Shown here piece by piece: positions 36,601 to 49,059 of a stretch of DNA of 64,000 nt. The stretch is from Culex pipiens pallens. Taxonomy: Eukaryota; Arthropoda; Insecta; Diptera; Culicidae. Each line of letters begins with the position of its first letter. Position 1 is the stretch's first letter. Location: the NCBI RefSeq assembly GCF_016801865.2, contig NC_068938.1:19712873-19776872 (forward strand), read 5' to 3'. The notes below the pieces were generated by a model, which was not told the DNA's origin, did not search any database, and worked only from the letters and a program-made list of their open reading frames with translations. The position numbers and the translations under genes are program-made.

Positions 36601-37874
36601 ACCTGCAGCCACAAAACTACCACAAATTTGTGAACCTAATTCATGCAGAAAAAAACACGGGAAAAAAACAATCGTCATCCAATCCCACCATGAATCTCCC
36701 AAAGCCCATTGAAACCGTTGCTACCAAACGGTAAAAGTTGTATCAATTTGATCGTGTGGACTCCCCAATGGCCATTGTAATTCCACCGGTTCTCCACCCG
36801 GCTAACGTGTGTCCGATGTGCATAAAAAAACCCAAAACCGTTTCACATTTCCCTTCCAATTTGCCACAGCGCAAAGCTAGTATAGTATGCTAACTAGCAG
36901 TTTTGAACTAGCTGTCAGAGTCCGGTCGCGACTACATTGTACTCACTTGCGGGGGATTAATTTCAGAGGCTTGCTCACTTTTTTCGCTGCTGCTGCTGCT
37001 GCCTCGGACCGAACCAAGAACCATAGAAATCTGAGGTCGTCACACAGAGAGACCCGCAATTAGCATTTTTACGAGCGGGGCGGGTAATTTAGTTTTATAT
37101 GCACACCGGACTCCATGTCGAATCGATTTCGATTGACAAACGGCGTGCATTTCGCCAACTAGGCGTGAACTCCACACGTCGGTCGAAGATTTCGGACGAC
37201 TCGTGGCTGGTTTCCCTTTTGGTTGACAGCACCGCGCTTCTAAAAATAAATCTTTGATGAATCAGTGCCAAGAAGCGGTCGCAGCACCTTTTCTAACCTT
37301 TTTGTGTGCGCATTGTTATACGTTCTAATTTGCTGAGAGGTGGCTATAAATCTTGGATGAAGTTTGCTGTCCGCTCCTCTCCCCACACACATCAATGATT
37401 GACTATCACTGTCGTGTGAAGATACGGGGAAGGATCCAAAGTTCGTCAGCTGATTGCTGACAGGGGCGTAGTTGGGGTAGATTATCACTTTCGATGATTT
37501 TTAGATTTTTTGTGAAAACATTAATTAATGGGTTTCTTTGAAAGGATAAAATCGAATGAAAATAAGGCTCTTTTTGCTCTTTTCTCAGATAACGGTGAAC
37601 TGAAAGTTTCGAGATTTTTACCCAAAATTTGAATCTTTTGAAAGCGCTGAACACAGTTTTGCTCAATTTTTAACTGATTTAATTTTGAATTTTAAATCAT
37701 TGAGTAACATTCGTTCTTCAAATTACCTTACTTTTTTTTTGTATGAGTGATTCTTAACAATTCCGCATATTTTTTTTATATTTTTCACTTTATTTTTGTT
37801 TTTTTTTTGTCAACTTTAAATCAAATTCTCTAAATACGATTTTTTATTTATTTTCGAAACTTTTTACGTGACTA
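33602..37874. other. Intergenic, no supported gene
   Basis: AT-rich to about 34100, then balanced composition to about 37450 with a GTCC run near 34758 and CTG runs near 36990. Overlapping frames of 60-145 codons on both strands (the longest at 35391-35828 minus) show no domains. A pyrimidine-rich AG acceptor at 36395 followed by a GTAAGT donor at 36438 could mark a 42-bp exon, but there is no other support. Confidence 0.45.
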
Positions 37875-38290
37875 AAAAAGCATTTTTTGCAATTCCGTCG
37901 TGAAACTACTTACTTTTCCTGTCATTCTTGAACGACGAAATAGCCTACTTTTCTGTACCAAAAATAACAGAATCGAATAGCAACACTTTTCAAAATAAAT
38001 GCTGAAAAGTTGAACTTTTCAGCACTTGTTTCGAAAAGTAACACTTTTCAACATTTTTTTGATTTAAATGATTTATTGACAAAACATGGAAATTTGACAT
38101 AAAATTTGTGTGCTTTTTGGAATTGCAAAAAATGTTGTATGGAACTCGTTGCAAAACTTGATTTTTTCAGCACTCTTCGTATTTATCCAACTCGGTGAAC
38201 CTCGTTGGATAAAAGTACGACTCGTGCTGAAAAAATCCTCTTTTTGCAATTTGTTGCATAAACTACTATTTTGTGCCTGAGTTTAAGAAG
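37875..38290. repeat. Second copy of the 5540-6165 repeat family, inverted
   Basis: The reverse complement matches blocks of 5700-6125: GCAATTCCGTCGTGAAACTA, ATTCTTGAACGACGAAATAG, TGCTGAAAAAATCCTCTTTT. The blocks are contiguous here without the SINE, so this copy helps define the family. Confidence 0.65.
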
Positions 38291-40557
38291 GCGCAAAATC
38301 TTGTACTGGATCTGAACAATTAGGGAAAACATGCTGATTTTTGGAAATTGTTGAACATATAGTCATACAAAATTTTAAAATTTATGTTTACATGCAAAAT
38401 GTTTGTATTAGAGAAAATTAAGATTATTTTTGATAAAATGCACCATTTACAAGTTAAGACATCCTAATGTTTTTTTTTTGATAATGTCTTATTTAACTTA
38501 GCACCCTGTCAAATATACATTTTATTAACAGTCTGGACCCGAAGCCTAATTTTTCTGTTACATTCTTATTGGAATTCCATATAAACTGTAACGGGGATTG
38601 CAGGCACCGGGTCCTGACTATTAACGCTGAAAAAAAATGCCTTACCTAAACTTTTTCTTTTTAGATTTTGTTGATCGGACTGCTGAGCTACAGTATCTCA
38701 ACACTTTCAGGCCTGAATTTTGAAAACAAAATTTATTTAATGAAGGGAAAATGATTTTTAGGACCATACAAAAATTGTAGGCTTGTTCAGAAAATTTTGG
38801 TTTTTGGGTTAATGACTCATCAGAGTTATGAGAGTTAAAGTACAAAGTTGGTGTAAATAGATTTTTATCTCAGATTAATTTATTTAGCCTTTAATTATTA
38901 AACTACGTTCTCTCGGGAACTTTTTGTTCAATTTTTAATTGTTATAAATTGTTAGATTTCTGCACTTTTAATAGAAATAGGTTTAAACATTTTGAATCAG
39001 GCTAATAATCAGGTCCTAATAAGGACAGGCAGATGAAAATTCACTTTTCGCAAATTTTTAGAAACATACCTTAAATTATGAATTTTTAAATCAAGAGAAA
39101 ATTTGAAGCCTAATTAGGATACATTGAAAAAAAAATCTCTTTTCACAAAATTTGAATCTAGGAGCCTTTTTTTTAGAGGGTTCTTTTTCTCATAAAATAT
39201 TTTAAAAAAATGTTATTTAAAAAAGTGCACCCAAATCTTTGGGCAAATATGAATTATAATATATTTTTACGGCCGTTGCAAATATTTTTCAAAGTTTATG
39301 TGCCCCCGCCTTCAAAATCGGTTCGAAAAATCAAGGGGATTTTTTTTTTTCAAAAAACTATAAAATTTCAAAGCAAATAGATGTCTAACCAACTGAAAAC
39401 AACTAGAAATGTATTTTCCTGCGTTTAAAATCATATTTGGCATATCTGGGATCGATTGAGTTTTTTTTTGCGGAAAAAAAATCTCTTCAATAATTGGATA
39501 TTTTAAAAACTAATGATTGTAAAACAACTGGGCAGGTGTAAAACACTTTTTTCATTGAAATGTTGAGACCATAGCCCCCCCCCCCCTTCCGCTTGGTACC
39601 GACCAAAGTCAAGTGGTATAAACTTCAAAAAATATTTGCGGTCTTATTTGGAAAATGTAACAATGTAAACAAAATCAATTCAAAAATTTTGTATGAAGGA
39701 AAAGTATCCTGCAAAAAAAAAGCATCTCAAAGTTAAAATTTTGTTAAAAGTGATTTTTTTTCTCAGTTCTTGATTTAAAAATGTCATAATTAAATTATGT
39801 TTCTTAAAATTTGTCATCAGTTTCCTATCAAGAGAACTGAAAAAAAAAATCATTTAAAATGTTCTCTATTTTAGTCAATCGTATTTTTTTCCAATCTATG
39901 AGGCAATTACAAATTTAATTTCAAGTTTTCGTCCCCCAAACATGAGGATTTCAAGTTTTCTTCCCCCAAAAAATGAGAGGCTTGCTAATTAGGTATTCAG
40001 AATATACTGTAAAACGCTTATTTATATTGATTTAGGATCACAGATCAGTACAAAACGTAAAAGTTAAAAAAAAAATCACAAATTCATTGATATTTTGCAA
40101 TTTTTGGATAGAAGCATTATTGTAAAGATAAATGAAGCATTTTGTGATAATTTTTGCAATTTTTTTGTTCCAAAATTTCAAAAATCAGAAAAAAAAATAT
40201 ATTTTTGAAACTTGTTTGGTTATTTTGAATTATTCAGCTAATCAAAATTTTGGCAAAATGTATTATAATCTCAACAATTAGATACTTGTCAGTTAAGTTG
40301 TACTTATATGACATAATATAACTAATATAATTAAACACTCGTTTCATTTTTAGGAACTAATGTAAACATGTTTCTGAAAATCCTTTTTTAATAATTTTTT
40401 TTAAATTATCATTATTTATTTTGAAACATTCGACTATTTAAAAAATATCATTTGTTTTGAAATGCTAAGGTTTTTAAAAAATCAATTTTTTTTTGTAAGT
40501 TTATTTATATGTGAAGAATCATTTTTTGTTCCACAGATAAGCCTTGGATAAATCTCT
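38291..40557. other. AT-rich, no supported gene
   Basis: Strongly AT-rich with long homopolymer runs and a C run near 39579. No frames above background and no bounded repeat recognised. Confidence 0.55.
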
Positions 40558-40561
40558 AAGT

Positions 40562-42491
40562 GAGCAACTCTCTACGAAATCGGCCGATTTCGACCATTTT
40601 TATTTTTTCTATTTTTTTATTTGACTCAAACTTTGTGGGGGCCTTCCCTATGACCAAATAAGCTATTTTGCGTCATTGGTTCAACCATACAAGTCTCCAT
40701 ACAATTTTGGCTGCTGTCCATACAAAAATGGTATGTAAATATTCAAACAGCTGTAACTTTTGAGTGAATTTTCTGATCAATTTGTTGTTTTCGGCAAAGT
40801 TGTAGGTATTGTTGAGGACTTTTAAGAAAAAAATAGGTACACGGAAAAAAAATTTGCAGATTTTTTTATCAACTTTTTTTTCACTAAAACTCAATTTCCC
40901 AAAATACGTATTTTTTGATTTTCGAGATTTTTTGATATGTTTTAGGGGACAAAAATCCGCAACTTTTGAGCCATAGAGAAACATGGTCAAAAAATGCCGC
41001 CGAGCTATGAATTTTTGAAAAAATAGTGATTTTTGGAAAAAATCGAAGTTTCATACAAAAACAAGTTTGACATTACTTTTTAATGCAAAATTGAATTTGC
41101 AATCGAAAAGTACTTTACAGATTTTTTGATAAAGGGCTCCGTTTTCAAGATATAGCCACCGAAAGTTTGATTTTAGCGAAATATTTGCAGTTTTTCAATT
41201 TTTAAAAATAGTGACCATGAGTGACCATCTCTAAAAATATTTTTTTTTGAAAAGTTCAGAAAATTTGCTATAAAATTGTCTAAGAGACATTGAAGATTGG
41301 ACCTCGGGTTGCTGAGATAGAGCCGCTTTAAGAAAAAGAAACACGAAAATTGAAGTTTACTAAATCTCACCAAAACAACCCACCTTTTTCTAATGACGAT
41401 ATCGCAGCAATTAATGGTCCGATTTTCAATGTTAATACATGAAACATTCGTGAAATTTTCCGATCTTTTCGAAAAAAATGTTTTGAAAATTTTTAAATCA
41501 AGACTAGCATTTTAAAAGGGCCAAATATTGAATATTACGTCCATTTAAAATGCTAGTCTTGATATAAAAATTTTCAACATTTTTTTTTTCGAAAAGATCG
41601 CAAAATTTCACGAATATTTCATATATTAACGTTGCAAATCGGACCATTAATTGCTGAGATATCGTCATTAGAAAAAGGTGGGTTGTTTTGGTGAGATTTA
41701 GTAAACTTCAATTTTCGTGTTTCTTTTTCTTAAAGCGGCTCTATCTCAGCAACCCGAGGTCCAATCTTCAATGTCTCTTAGACAATTTTATAACAAATTT
41801 TCTGAACTTTTCAAAAAAAATATTTTTAGAAATGGTCACTCATGGTCACTATTTTTAAAAATTGAAAAACTGCAAATATTTCGCTAAAATCAAACTTTCG
41901 GTGGCTATATCTTGAAAACGGAGCCCTTTATCAAAAAATCTGTAAAAAACTTTTCGATTGCAAATTAAATTTTGCATTGAAAAGTAATGTCAAACTTGTT
42001 TTTGCATGAAACTTCGATTTTTTCCAAAAATCACTATTTTTTCAAAAAATCATAACTCGGCGGCAGATTTTTTGACCATGTTTCTCTATGGCTCAAAAGT
42101 TGCGGATTTTTGTCCCCAAAAACATATCAAAAAATCTCGAAAATCAAAAAATACGTATTTTGGGAAAATGAGTTTAAGTGAAAAAAAAGTTGATAAAAAA
42201 ATCTGCAAATTTTTTTTCCGTGTACCTATTTTTTTCTCAAAAGTCCTCAACATTACCTACAACTTTGCCCAAGACACCAAATTGATCAGAAAATTCACTC
42301 AAAAGTTACAGTTGTTTGAATATTTACATACCATTTTTGTATGGACAGCAGCCAAAATTGTATGGAGACTTGTATGGGTGAACCAATGACACAAAATAGC
42401 ATATTTGGTCATAGGGCAGGCCCCCACAAAGTTTGAGCCAAATCATAAAATACAAATGAAATCCATTTCTGGTTTTTGTAGAGAATTGCTC
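40562..42491. repeat. Large fold-back palindrome, 1.93 kb
   Basis: Arms 40562-41517 and about 41545-42491 are long inverted copies with few differences, around a 27-bp spacer. Ends are GAGCAACTCTCTAC and GAGAATTGCTC. AAGT at 40558-40561 and 42492-42495 is a possible 4-bp target duplication. Mirror frames of 105 and 127 codons reflect arm symmetry. No transposase is present. Confidence 0.88.
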
Positions 42492-42495
42492 AAGT

Positions 42496-45034
42496 GTCTT
42501 TCTAGAACATTCTTTATTGGATTTTTTTTGGTAAATGATTTTTCCTTTAATATTTCTTATAATCTCTTATCAAAATAACAGTTTCTTCATTATTTAAAAG
42601 AGTATTTTATTTTGTAATGGTGTTACTTTCACTTTCATAAAATGTTGAAAAAACTTTGGCGAAAAAAGGTTTAGCAAATTGAATAAAATTTAATCACTGA
42701 AATCAATTAAGTGCATAGTATTAACAAAAATATCATATTGAAAATAATTCCAGACGGAAAAATCTGCCTATTCTGATGGTTTCTCTTTTTTAACACGTTG
42801 TGCATGTTATAAATGATATGTTAAAATAACGAAATGAATATATCAAATATTGTAACAAGATAAAGATTTTTTTTTTGACTCTTTTTATTTTGATAGCTGT
42901 ATTTGATTCTGTATTTTATACATGTCAAAATCTGAATTCCAAAAAAGATGTTTTAATTTGTTTGCTGTCAAAATTTCAATCTTTGCCGAATGGAAATTTG
43001 CAATGGAACGAATTTGTGGGAGTTTGCCCGTGTCCAGAAATTGATGGCTCCCAAGGTGAAATTCAGCAAAGGTTGACTGCAACTCAATTAAGATTTTGAT
43101 GACGATGAAAAGATAATGGCATGTTTACAATTTCTGCAGTCCGTCCCGCACCAAGTATTAAAGTGCAAAAACACAACAACAATGAAGCATACAATAAGTC
43201 ACCTTCGCCAACACTTTCCAAAGCATTTAAAACTTTCCATCAGCACCGTCGTCTGGTGAATACCAAATCAACCCTCACCTAACCCTACGCTTACAATGCT
43301 CGGTAGTCAAACTCCAATTACCATAGACTGCTGCTGCTGCTGGGACCCAGTAGAACCGGAGAGTTGCAGCGCAGCAAAACTTTCTACTGCTGCGGCGAAT
43401 TTGCATTTCTGATTTACAGCCCCATCTACAATTCATCTCTCCGTTCCTTTCATCAAAATTACACACCGGCTCGCGCCGTGGCGCCAAACAATGGTTGATT
43501 AAATGCAGATCACCAGCAGCATCAGCCAGCGCTGCTAGTTGAAGCTGCTAGGTTTAACGAACCGTATTACGTAAAAAAAGGCGCGTGATTTCCAGGTTGT
43601 CTGACCGACGCCACCCCAAATTTTCAACAATCGAAGGATGGTCCGCGGTTGGAGGCTGATTGAAGTCTTGGGCGAGATCTTTCCGCGGTAGGGAAGGGTC
43701 CATTCTTCACGGATCCGCGCCCGAAAACAAAAGTGATTCATTCCGCTGCAGCAGAGTCCGCTAGGGTTTGATTGTTTGCTAATGTTTTCTAGCCTTCATC
43801 ATTGTGCCTTCTGCAATTTGGGGGGTCTCATTTGGTTGAACACTTTAGAGCTGAAGAAAGCATCATCGGGGGTGGTTTGTGGAGGAAAGATTAAATCTTT
43901 CGATTTAAGGCTTTTTTTGCTTGCGAAATTTCTTGTATATTTTTTTGTTTCGTCTTTTCGGAACATTGGAACAGTGGGTAGTGGGGCGTTGCGTGTAATT
44001 AAAGTGTCCGATTGGACACAAGACGTGACGCGGCGTTTGATGGGTAATTATGTCGAGGGGTGCCAACGGTGATGGTCCATGGGGGTGAGATTGATTGAAA
44101 GTTCAAAGCAGCGATTGGCTTTTAAAAGTTCTTTAATTTTTTTTTGTCTTTATTGTCTTCGAATCAATGTTCGTTTTTTTTAATTTTATCGGAACCATTA
44201 CAAATTGCACAACACCTTAGCTCAAAATAACAAAAAAACCGAATCATCGAACGACACCGATTGCAATCCATTTCCTGTCACTTTACCGACAAATTTCTCA
44301 TGACTATTTATCGGAAAAGTACAAGACGAAAAATCCCACCCAAGGCAGTCCAAGGCGCTGTTACATCATCTCCGAAATTCCATTTCCCACCTCATAAAAA
44401 TCACTTCACAATTTCCACTTTCTTCCTCTCACTACACCCCACAGAGTTGAGGGTAGTTTGCGAAAATAAAACCCCAGCTCGACTAAACCCTGATGCGAAC
44501 AGAATTGACCACAAAGATAGTGCCTTTCGCGCGGTGGCTCACTGAGCAGTTTGATAACATCGTTAAAACGAGAAAATCAATGAAACGAAGTTCCAAGTTA
44601 CTTAATCGCTTCGACCTGGCCAATCACCTGCGGGTGTCAATTGCACGGTTCGCGAAACTCGATTTTTTTTCTGCGGTGAAGTCTCTTGGACGTCTCAATT
44701 CCAAACATGGTGCGTCACCTACACCGATCGACCTTTCTTCGAACCTCCGAAATAAAAAGTCGGTGCAAAAAAATTGAACAATTGCATGGGGTTGGAGTTG
44801 AGATTGGTGGCCATGCCGGCCGTAATTATTTCGTTCCATTTAATGACAAATTTATGACCTTAAGAGGGGGTACTGCTTCTCGTGGCAGCGAATCCCTCCA
44901 ACAGTGATACGTTGAAGGGGGTTCTCGGTAGGGTGTCCCTGAGTTTTTAAAATCTTTGATGAGTTCCGAGTCTGGATTGGGAGTTGAAATCGTCAAGAAA
45001 AGCGACCCAACTTCGCAGCTCTGGTTACAACTTC
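42496..45034. other. Intergenic, no supported gene
   Basis: AT-rich to about 43130, then GC-richer with a CTG run near 43330. Frames of 63-98 codons overlap on both strands around 44260-44900 with no domains. Confidence 0.45.
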
Positions 45035-46792
45035 TGAGCAATTCTCTGAGATTTCCGTCATTCGTTTTTTGATGTTGTATTTTTTAATCCGGCTGAAACT
45101 TTTTTTGTGCCTTCGGTATGCCCAAAGAAGCCATTTTGCATCATTAGTTTGTCCATATAAGTTTCCATACAAATTTGACAGCTGTCCATACAAAAATGAT
45201 ATATGAAAAAATAAAAAATCTGTATCTTTTCAAGGAATTTGTTGATCGATTTGGTGTATTCGGCAAAGTTGTAGGTATGGATAAGAACTACACTGAAAAA
45301 ATATGATACACTATTTTTTTTAAAATTTTCGATATGTTTTAGGGGACATAAAATGCCAACTTTTCAGAAATTTCCATAATGAGCAAAAAATTTTTGACCG
45401 AGTTATGATTTTTTTTAAATCAATACTGATTTAAAAAAAAATCGAAATATTGATCGCAAAAAATTTTCAACCTTATTTTTCAACGTAAATTCGAATTTGC
45501 AATCAAAAAGTACTTTAGTGAAATTTTGATAAAGTGCACCGTTTTCAAATTATAGCCATTTTTAGGTAACATTTTTGAAAAAAAGTAGCAGTTATTCATT
45601 TTTTAAAATAAGTGCCCATGTTTGCCCACCTTTCAAAGCTGAGAAAATTCTCTACATTTTGCATTTTTGAACATTGTTGATACGACCCTAAGTTGCTGAG
45701 ATATTGCCATGCAAATGTTTAAAAACAGTAAAATTGATTTTTTCCAAGTCTCACTCAAACAACCCACTATTTTCTAATGTCGATATCTTAGCAACTAATG
45801 GTCCGATTTACAATTTTAAATTATGAAACATTCGGGAAATTTTTCGATCTTTTCGAAAACAATATTTTCAAAAAAATTAAATCAAGACTGACATTTAAAA
45901 AAGGAAAATTTTACAAATGTTTCGTATTTTAACATTGTAAATCGGACCATTAGTTGCTGAGATATTGATGAGAAAATGGTGGGTTGTTTGGGTGAGACTT
46001 AGAAAACAATAATTTTCCTGTTTTTAAACATTTGCATGGCAATATCTCAGCAACTAAGAGTCGTATCAACAAAGTTCAAAAAAGCAAAATATAGAGAGTT
46101 TTCTCAGCTTTTCAAAAATATTTTTTTCAAAAGTAGGCAAACATGCGCACTAATTAAAAAAAAAAATAAAAACTGCGACTATTTTCAAAACAGTTACCTG
46201 AAAATGGCATTAACTTGAAAACGGTGAACTTTATCAAAATTTCACTAAGTTTTTGATTGCAAATTTGATTTCACTTCGAAAAATGAAGTTGAAATATTTT
46301 TGCAACCGATATTTCCTTTTTTTACAAGTCAGTATTGCTTAAAAATATCATAGCTCGATCAAAGATTTTTTGCACAACCTGGAAATTTCTGAAAAGTTGG
46401 TATTTAGGGTCCTCTAAAACATATCAAAAAATGAAAAAATAAAAAATAAAATAAAATAGTGTTTTTTTTTGCAAATCAAGTTTTAGTGACGAAAAGTTAA
46501 ATTAAAAATTACCATTTTTTTATCGTGTATCATTTTTGCAGTGTAGTAATAATCTACACCTACAACTTTGCCGAAGACACCAAATCGATCAAAAAATTCC
46601 TTCAAGAGATACAGATTTTTGCATTTTCATACATCATTTTTGTATGGACAGCTGCCAAATTTGTATGGGAAATTATATAGATAAACTAATGATGCAAAAT
46701 TGCTTCTTTCGGAATACCGAAGGCACCAAAAAAGTTTCAGCTTGATTAAAACATACAAAAAAATCGAATGACCGAAATCTAAAAAAATTGCA
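45035..46792. repeat. Fold-back element, 1.76 kb, asymmetric
   Basis: The left arm (45035 to about 45880) and right arm (about 45905-46792) are inverted copies; termini TGAGCAATTCTCTGAGATTT and the complement of AAATCTAAAAAAATTGCAC match imperfectly. The right arm lacks part of the sequence opposite about 45840-45880. Arm words are shared with 40562-42491 (CAAAGTTGTAGGTAT, CCATACAAAAATG), so the two belong to related families. Confidence 0.8.
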
Positions 46793-48612
46793 CAATTCTT
46801 GTATAATTTGCTTCAAATTCTGGGCCACCCTAAAATTCCACAGTTCCGACTGGCATCGCTGCATCCCCAGCGAACGTGTAAGCCAACCCATGCTTTGTTG
46901 CAGAATGCCTTTTTATGGTGCGAAAGTCTCCGTCTTGTGCGCTGGCTTTACAAAGCCAGAAGTTTTGGGGTCATAACTCCAACGACAAAAAACCATCGCG
47001 GCTGAAATGACCTTCCAACGGCGGCAAAACTCAGCGACTAATGTCGGATCTAATTAGCTTTTAATTAGTTAATGCCGACAATGTAAAACCTCCGGATTCA
47101 AGTTGGTGCGCAGATTTGGGACAACTTTCACCGCGCTGACCTTTGATCAGCCTATTGATGGTAGTACATTTGAGAATTGTTTTGCACACCACACACCATA
47201 GACAGACAACACCTGTCCACAGCATCGATACACTAACTTGCCTAGCACAGGAAACATAACTCCTTGCGAAAGCCGGTAGCAAACCGCAGTATGGCACGCC
47301 AACTACTCAGCTAGATCTACAAGGGTGCAGGGTGGCGACTCAAATATAAAAACATGAAAATTCGTTAAAAAAAATCCGACAAATCTCTCGTTTTCTTCGA
47401 AAAGATGTATTCTCAAAATTAAAAAAAAAATCAATCGGTTTCCACCCTGAAGTTGTACCGGCCAGCAAGACGATCACTTTCAACTGAACGCTGGCACAAC
47501 AGAGAATCGTATAAAGTAGCTCACGTGTAGAAAACATCGCTCGGTAGAAAGTATCCTCGAATGCGCGCAGAAATTCGAGATGCAAAACTTTCCTCCTGTC
47601 GAATCGAACCTCACAGTCGAGAGAGAGATAGTCGTCTATACAATCGATAGTAGATGTTATAGGCAAATTGAAGACTGTCTCTAGCGGCGAACAGACGGCG
47701 CTGTGGCTAAACAACTGCACAGCTCGTAATTTTCCTCCTGCCCCCACCACAACCTCGCCAGTTTAGAGTCCAGTTTTCGGTTTGGATTTCCATTTTCCAT
47801 CGGTGCTGCTGGGATGCTGGTGGAGTTGTTTGGGAAAAAACGAGATAGTGACTTTGTGTGCGGAAATTTTGTTTATTTTTCCACTGGCGGCGATTCCAGT
47901 GACATATTTACGCTAGCAATTTAGTGTGGTGAAATACTGCCGGAAAGGATGTATTTTTGTTTTTGGCAAATCCGGATGAGGGAAAATTTGTGAACATTGG
48001 TTTGGGATTCTCACAAAGACAAAGTCAATATTTATATCTGAAATCTACTCAATATATTATTTTTAGAATAGAGTTATTCGCAAATTGACTCTTCTTCGTA
48101 TTTGTTTTAATTGGATGAAATTCTATGCATTCCCTGTGACAAAAGTAGCCATTTTGTATCATTAGTTTTCCATGCAAAGCTCCATACAATTTTGCGGGGT
48201 AGTTAATTGGGCATGTCAATATTCGAAAATCAGAGAAGGGATTTTCTGATCGATTCGTTATCTTGGAAAAGTTGTATGTTATGGTTAGGACTTATTCGAA
48301 AACAAAAACGCGGAAAAAACGATTTTTATTTGATGTTTGATCACTTAAAGATGAATTCCCGAAATACGTATATTTATTTTTGAAATATCTTTAATTTGTT
48401 TAAGCGGTCTAAAATGGAACCTTTTGCGCTGAAGTTTAGGACGGTGAAAATCTGTTAAAGTGTCAAAATATTTATTTTTGGTCATATTTTTGGTTCATGC
48501 GTAAAAATTCTGTAAGCAAGTTCAGATTCAGCGGCCAAAGTTACATATAGTTGGATAACTTTCAAAATTTGTTAGGGTGGTCCCATACACATTTCCCTTG
48601 AAAATGAGACAT
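46793..48612. other. Intergenic with fold-back relics
   Basis: About 46800-48000 has balanced composition; the 136-codon minus frame at 47340-47750 has no domain. From about 48085 to 48560 weak relics of the fold-back arms occur (CATACAATTTTG, CGGAAAAAACG). Confidence 0.45.
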
Positions 48613-49059
48613 CCCGGGCAGACGGTAATAACAAAATTCATGCCATTTAAATAACAAACACTGTTAAAATAACAAAAAATGTTATGGAATATTCTTGCAA
48701 AATCCATTTTTGTATAAGAGCTTAATTAGAGTTTATGTTATCATAACCAAATTTGATATTGGTCTGATATTGGTAGAAAGTCAAAACAACTTGGGAATAA
48801 CATTTTTTTTATGGAAGAATAACTCCAACTGTTATTGGGATGATCGGATTAGTTGTTAAAATAACAGAATATAATAACAAAGATTTGTTCGAAGAATAAC
48901 GCAAAATGTTATTAGTCTGTTATTACAATAACAATCCAATAACAAAAAAATCATAACGGCGAATAACAAATCTTGTTATAAATAACATTAAATGTTATTG
49001 GCCTAGTATTTTCAAATAACAAAAAATGTTATTCCAACGTTATTTCCGTCTGCTCGGGA
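48613..49059. mobile_element. MITE with TCCCGGGCAGACGG ends
   Basis: TCCCGGGCAGACGG (48613-48626) and CCGTCTGCTCGGGA (49046-49059) are inverted repeats with one mismatch. The interior is built from many AATAACA/TGTTATT words in both orientations. Length is 447 bp; no frame. No convincing target duplication. Confidence 0.7.

Noticed and set aside
47340..47750. 136-codon minus frame as a gene
   Set aside because: No recognisable motif; ends in low-complexity sequence.
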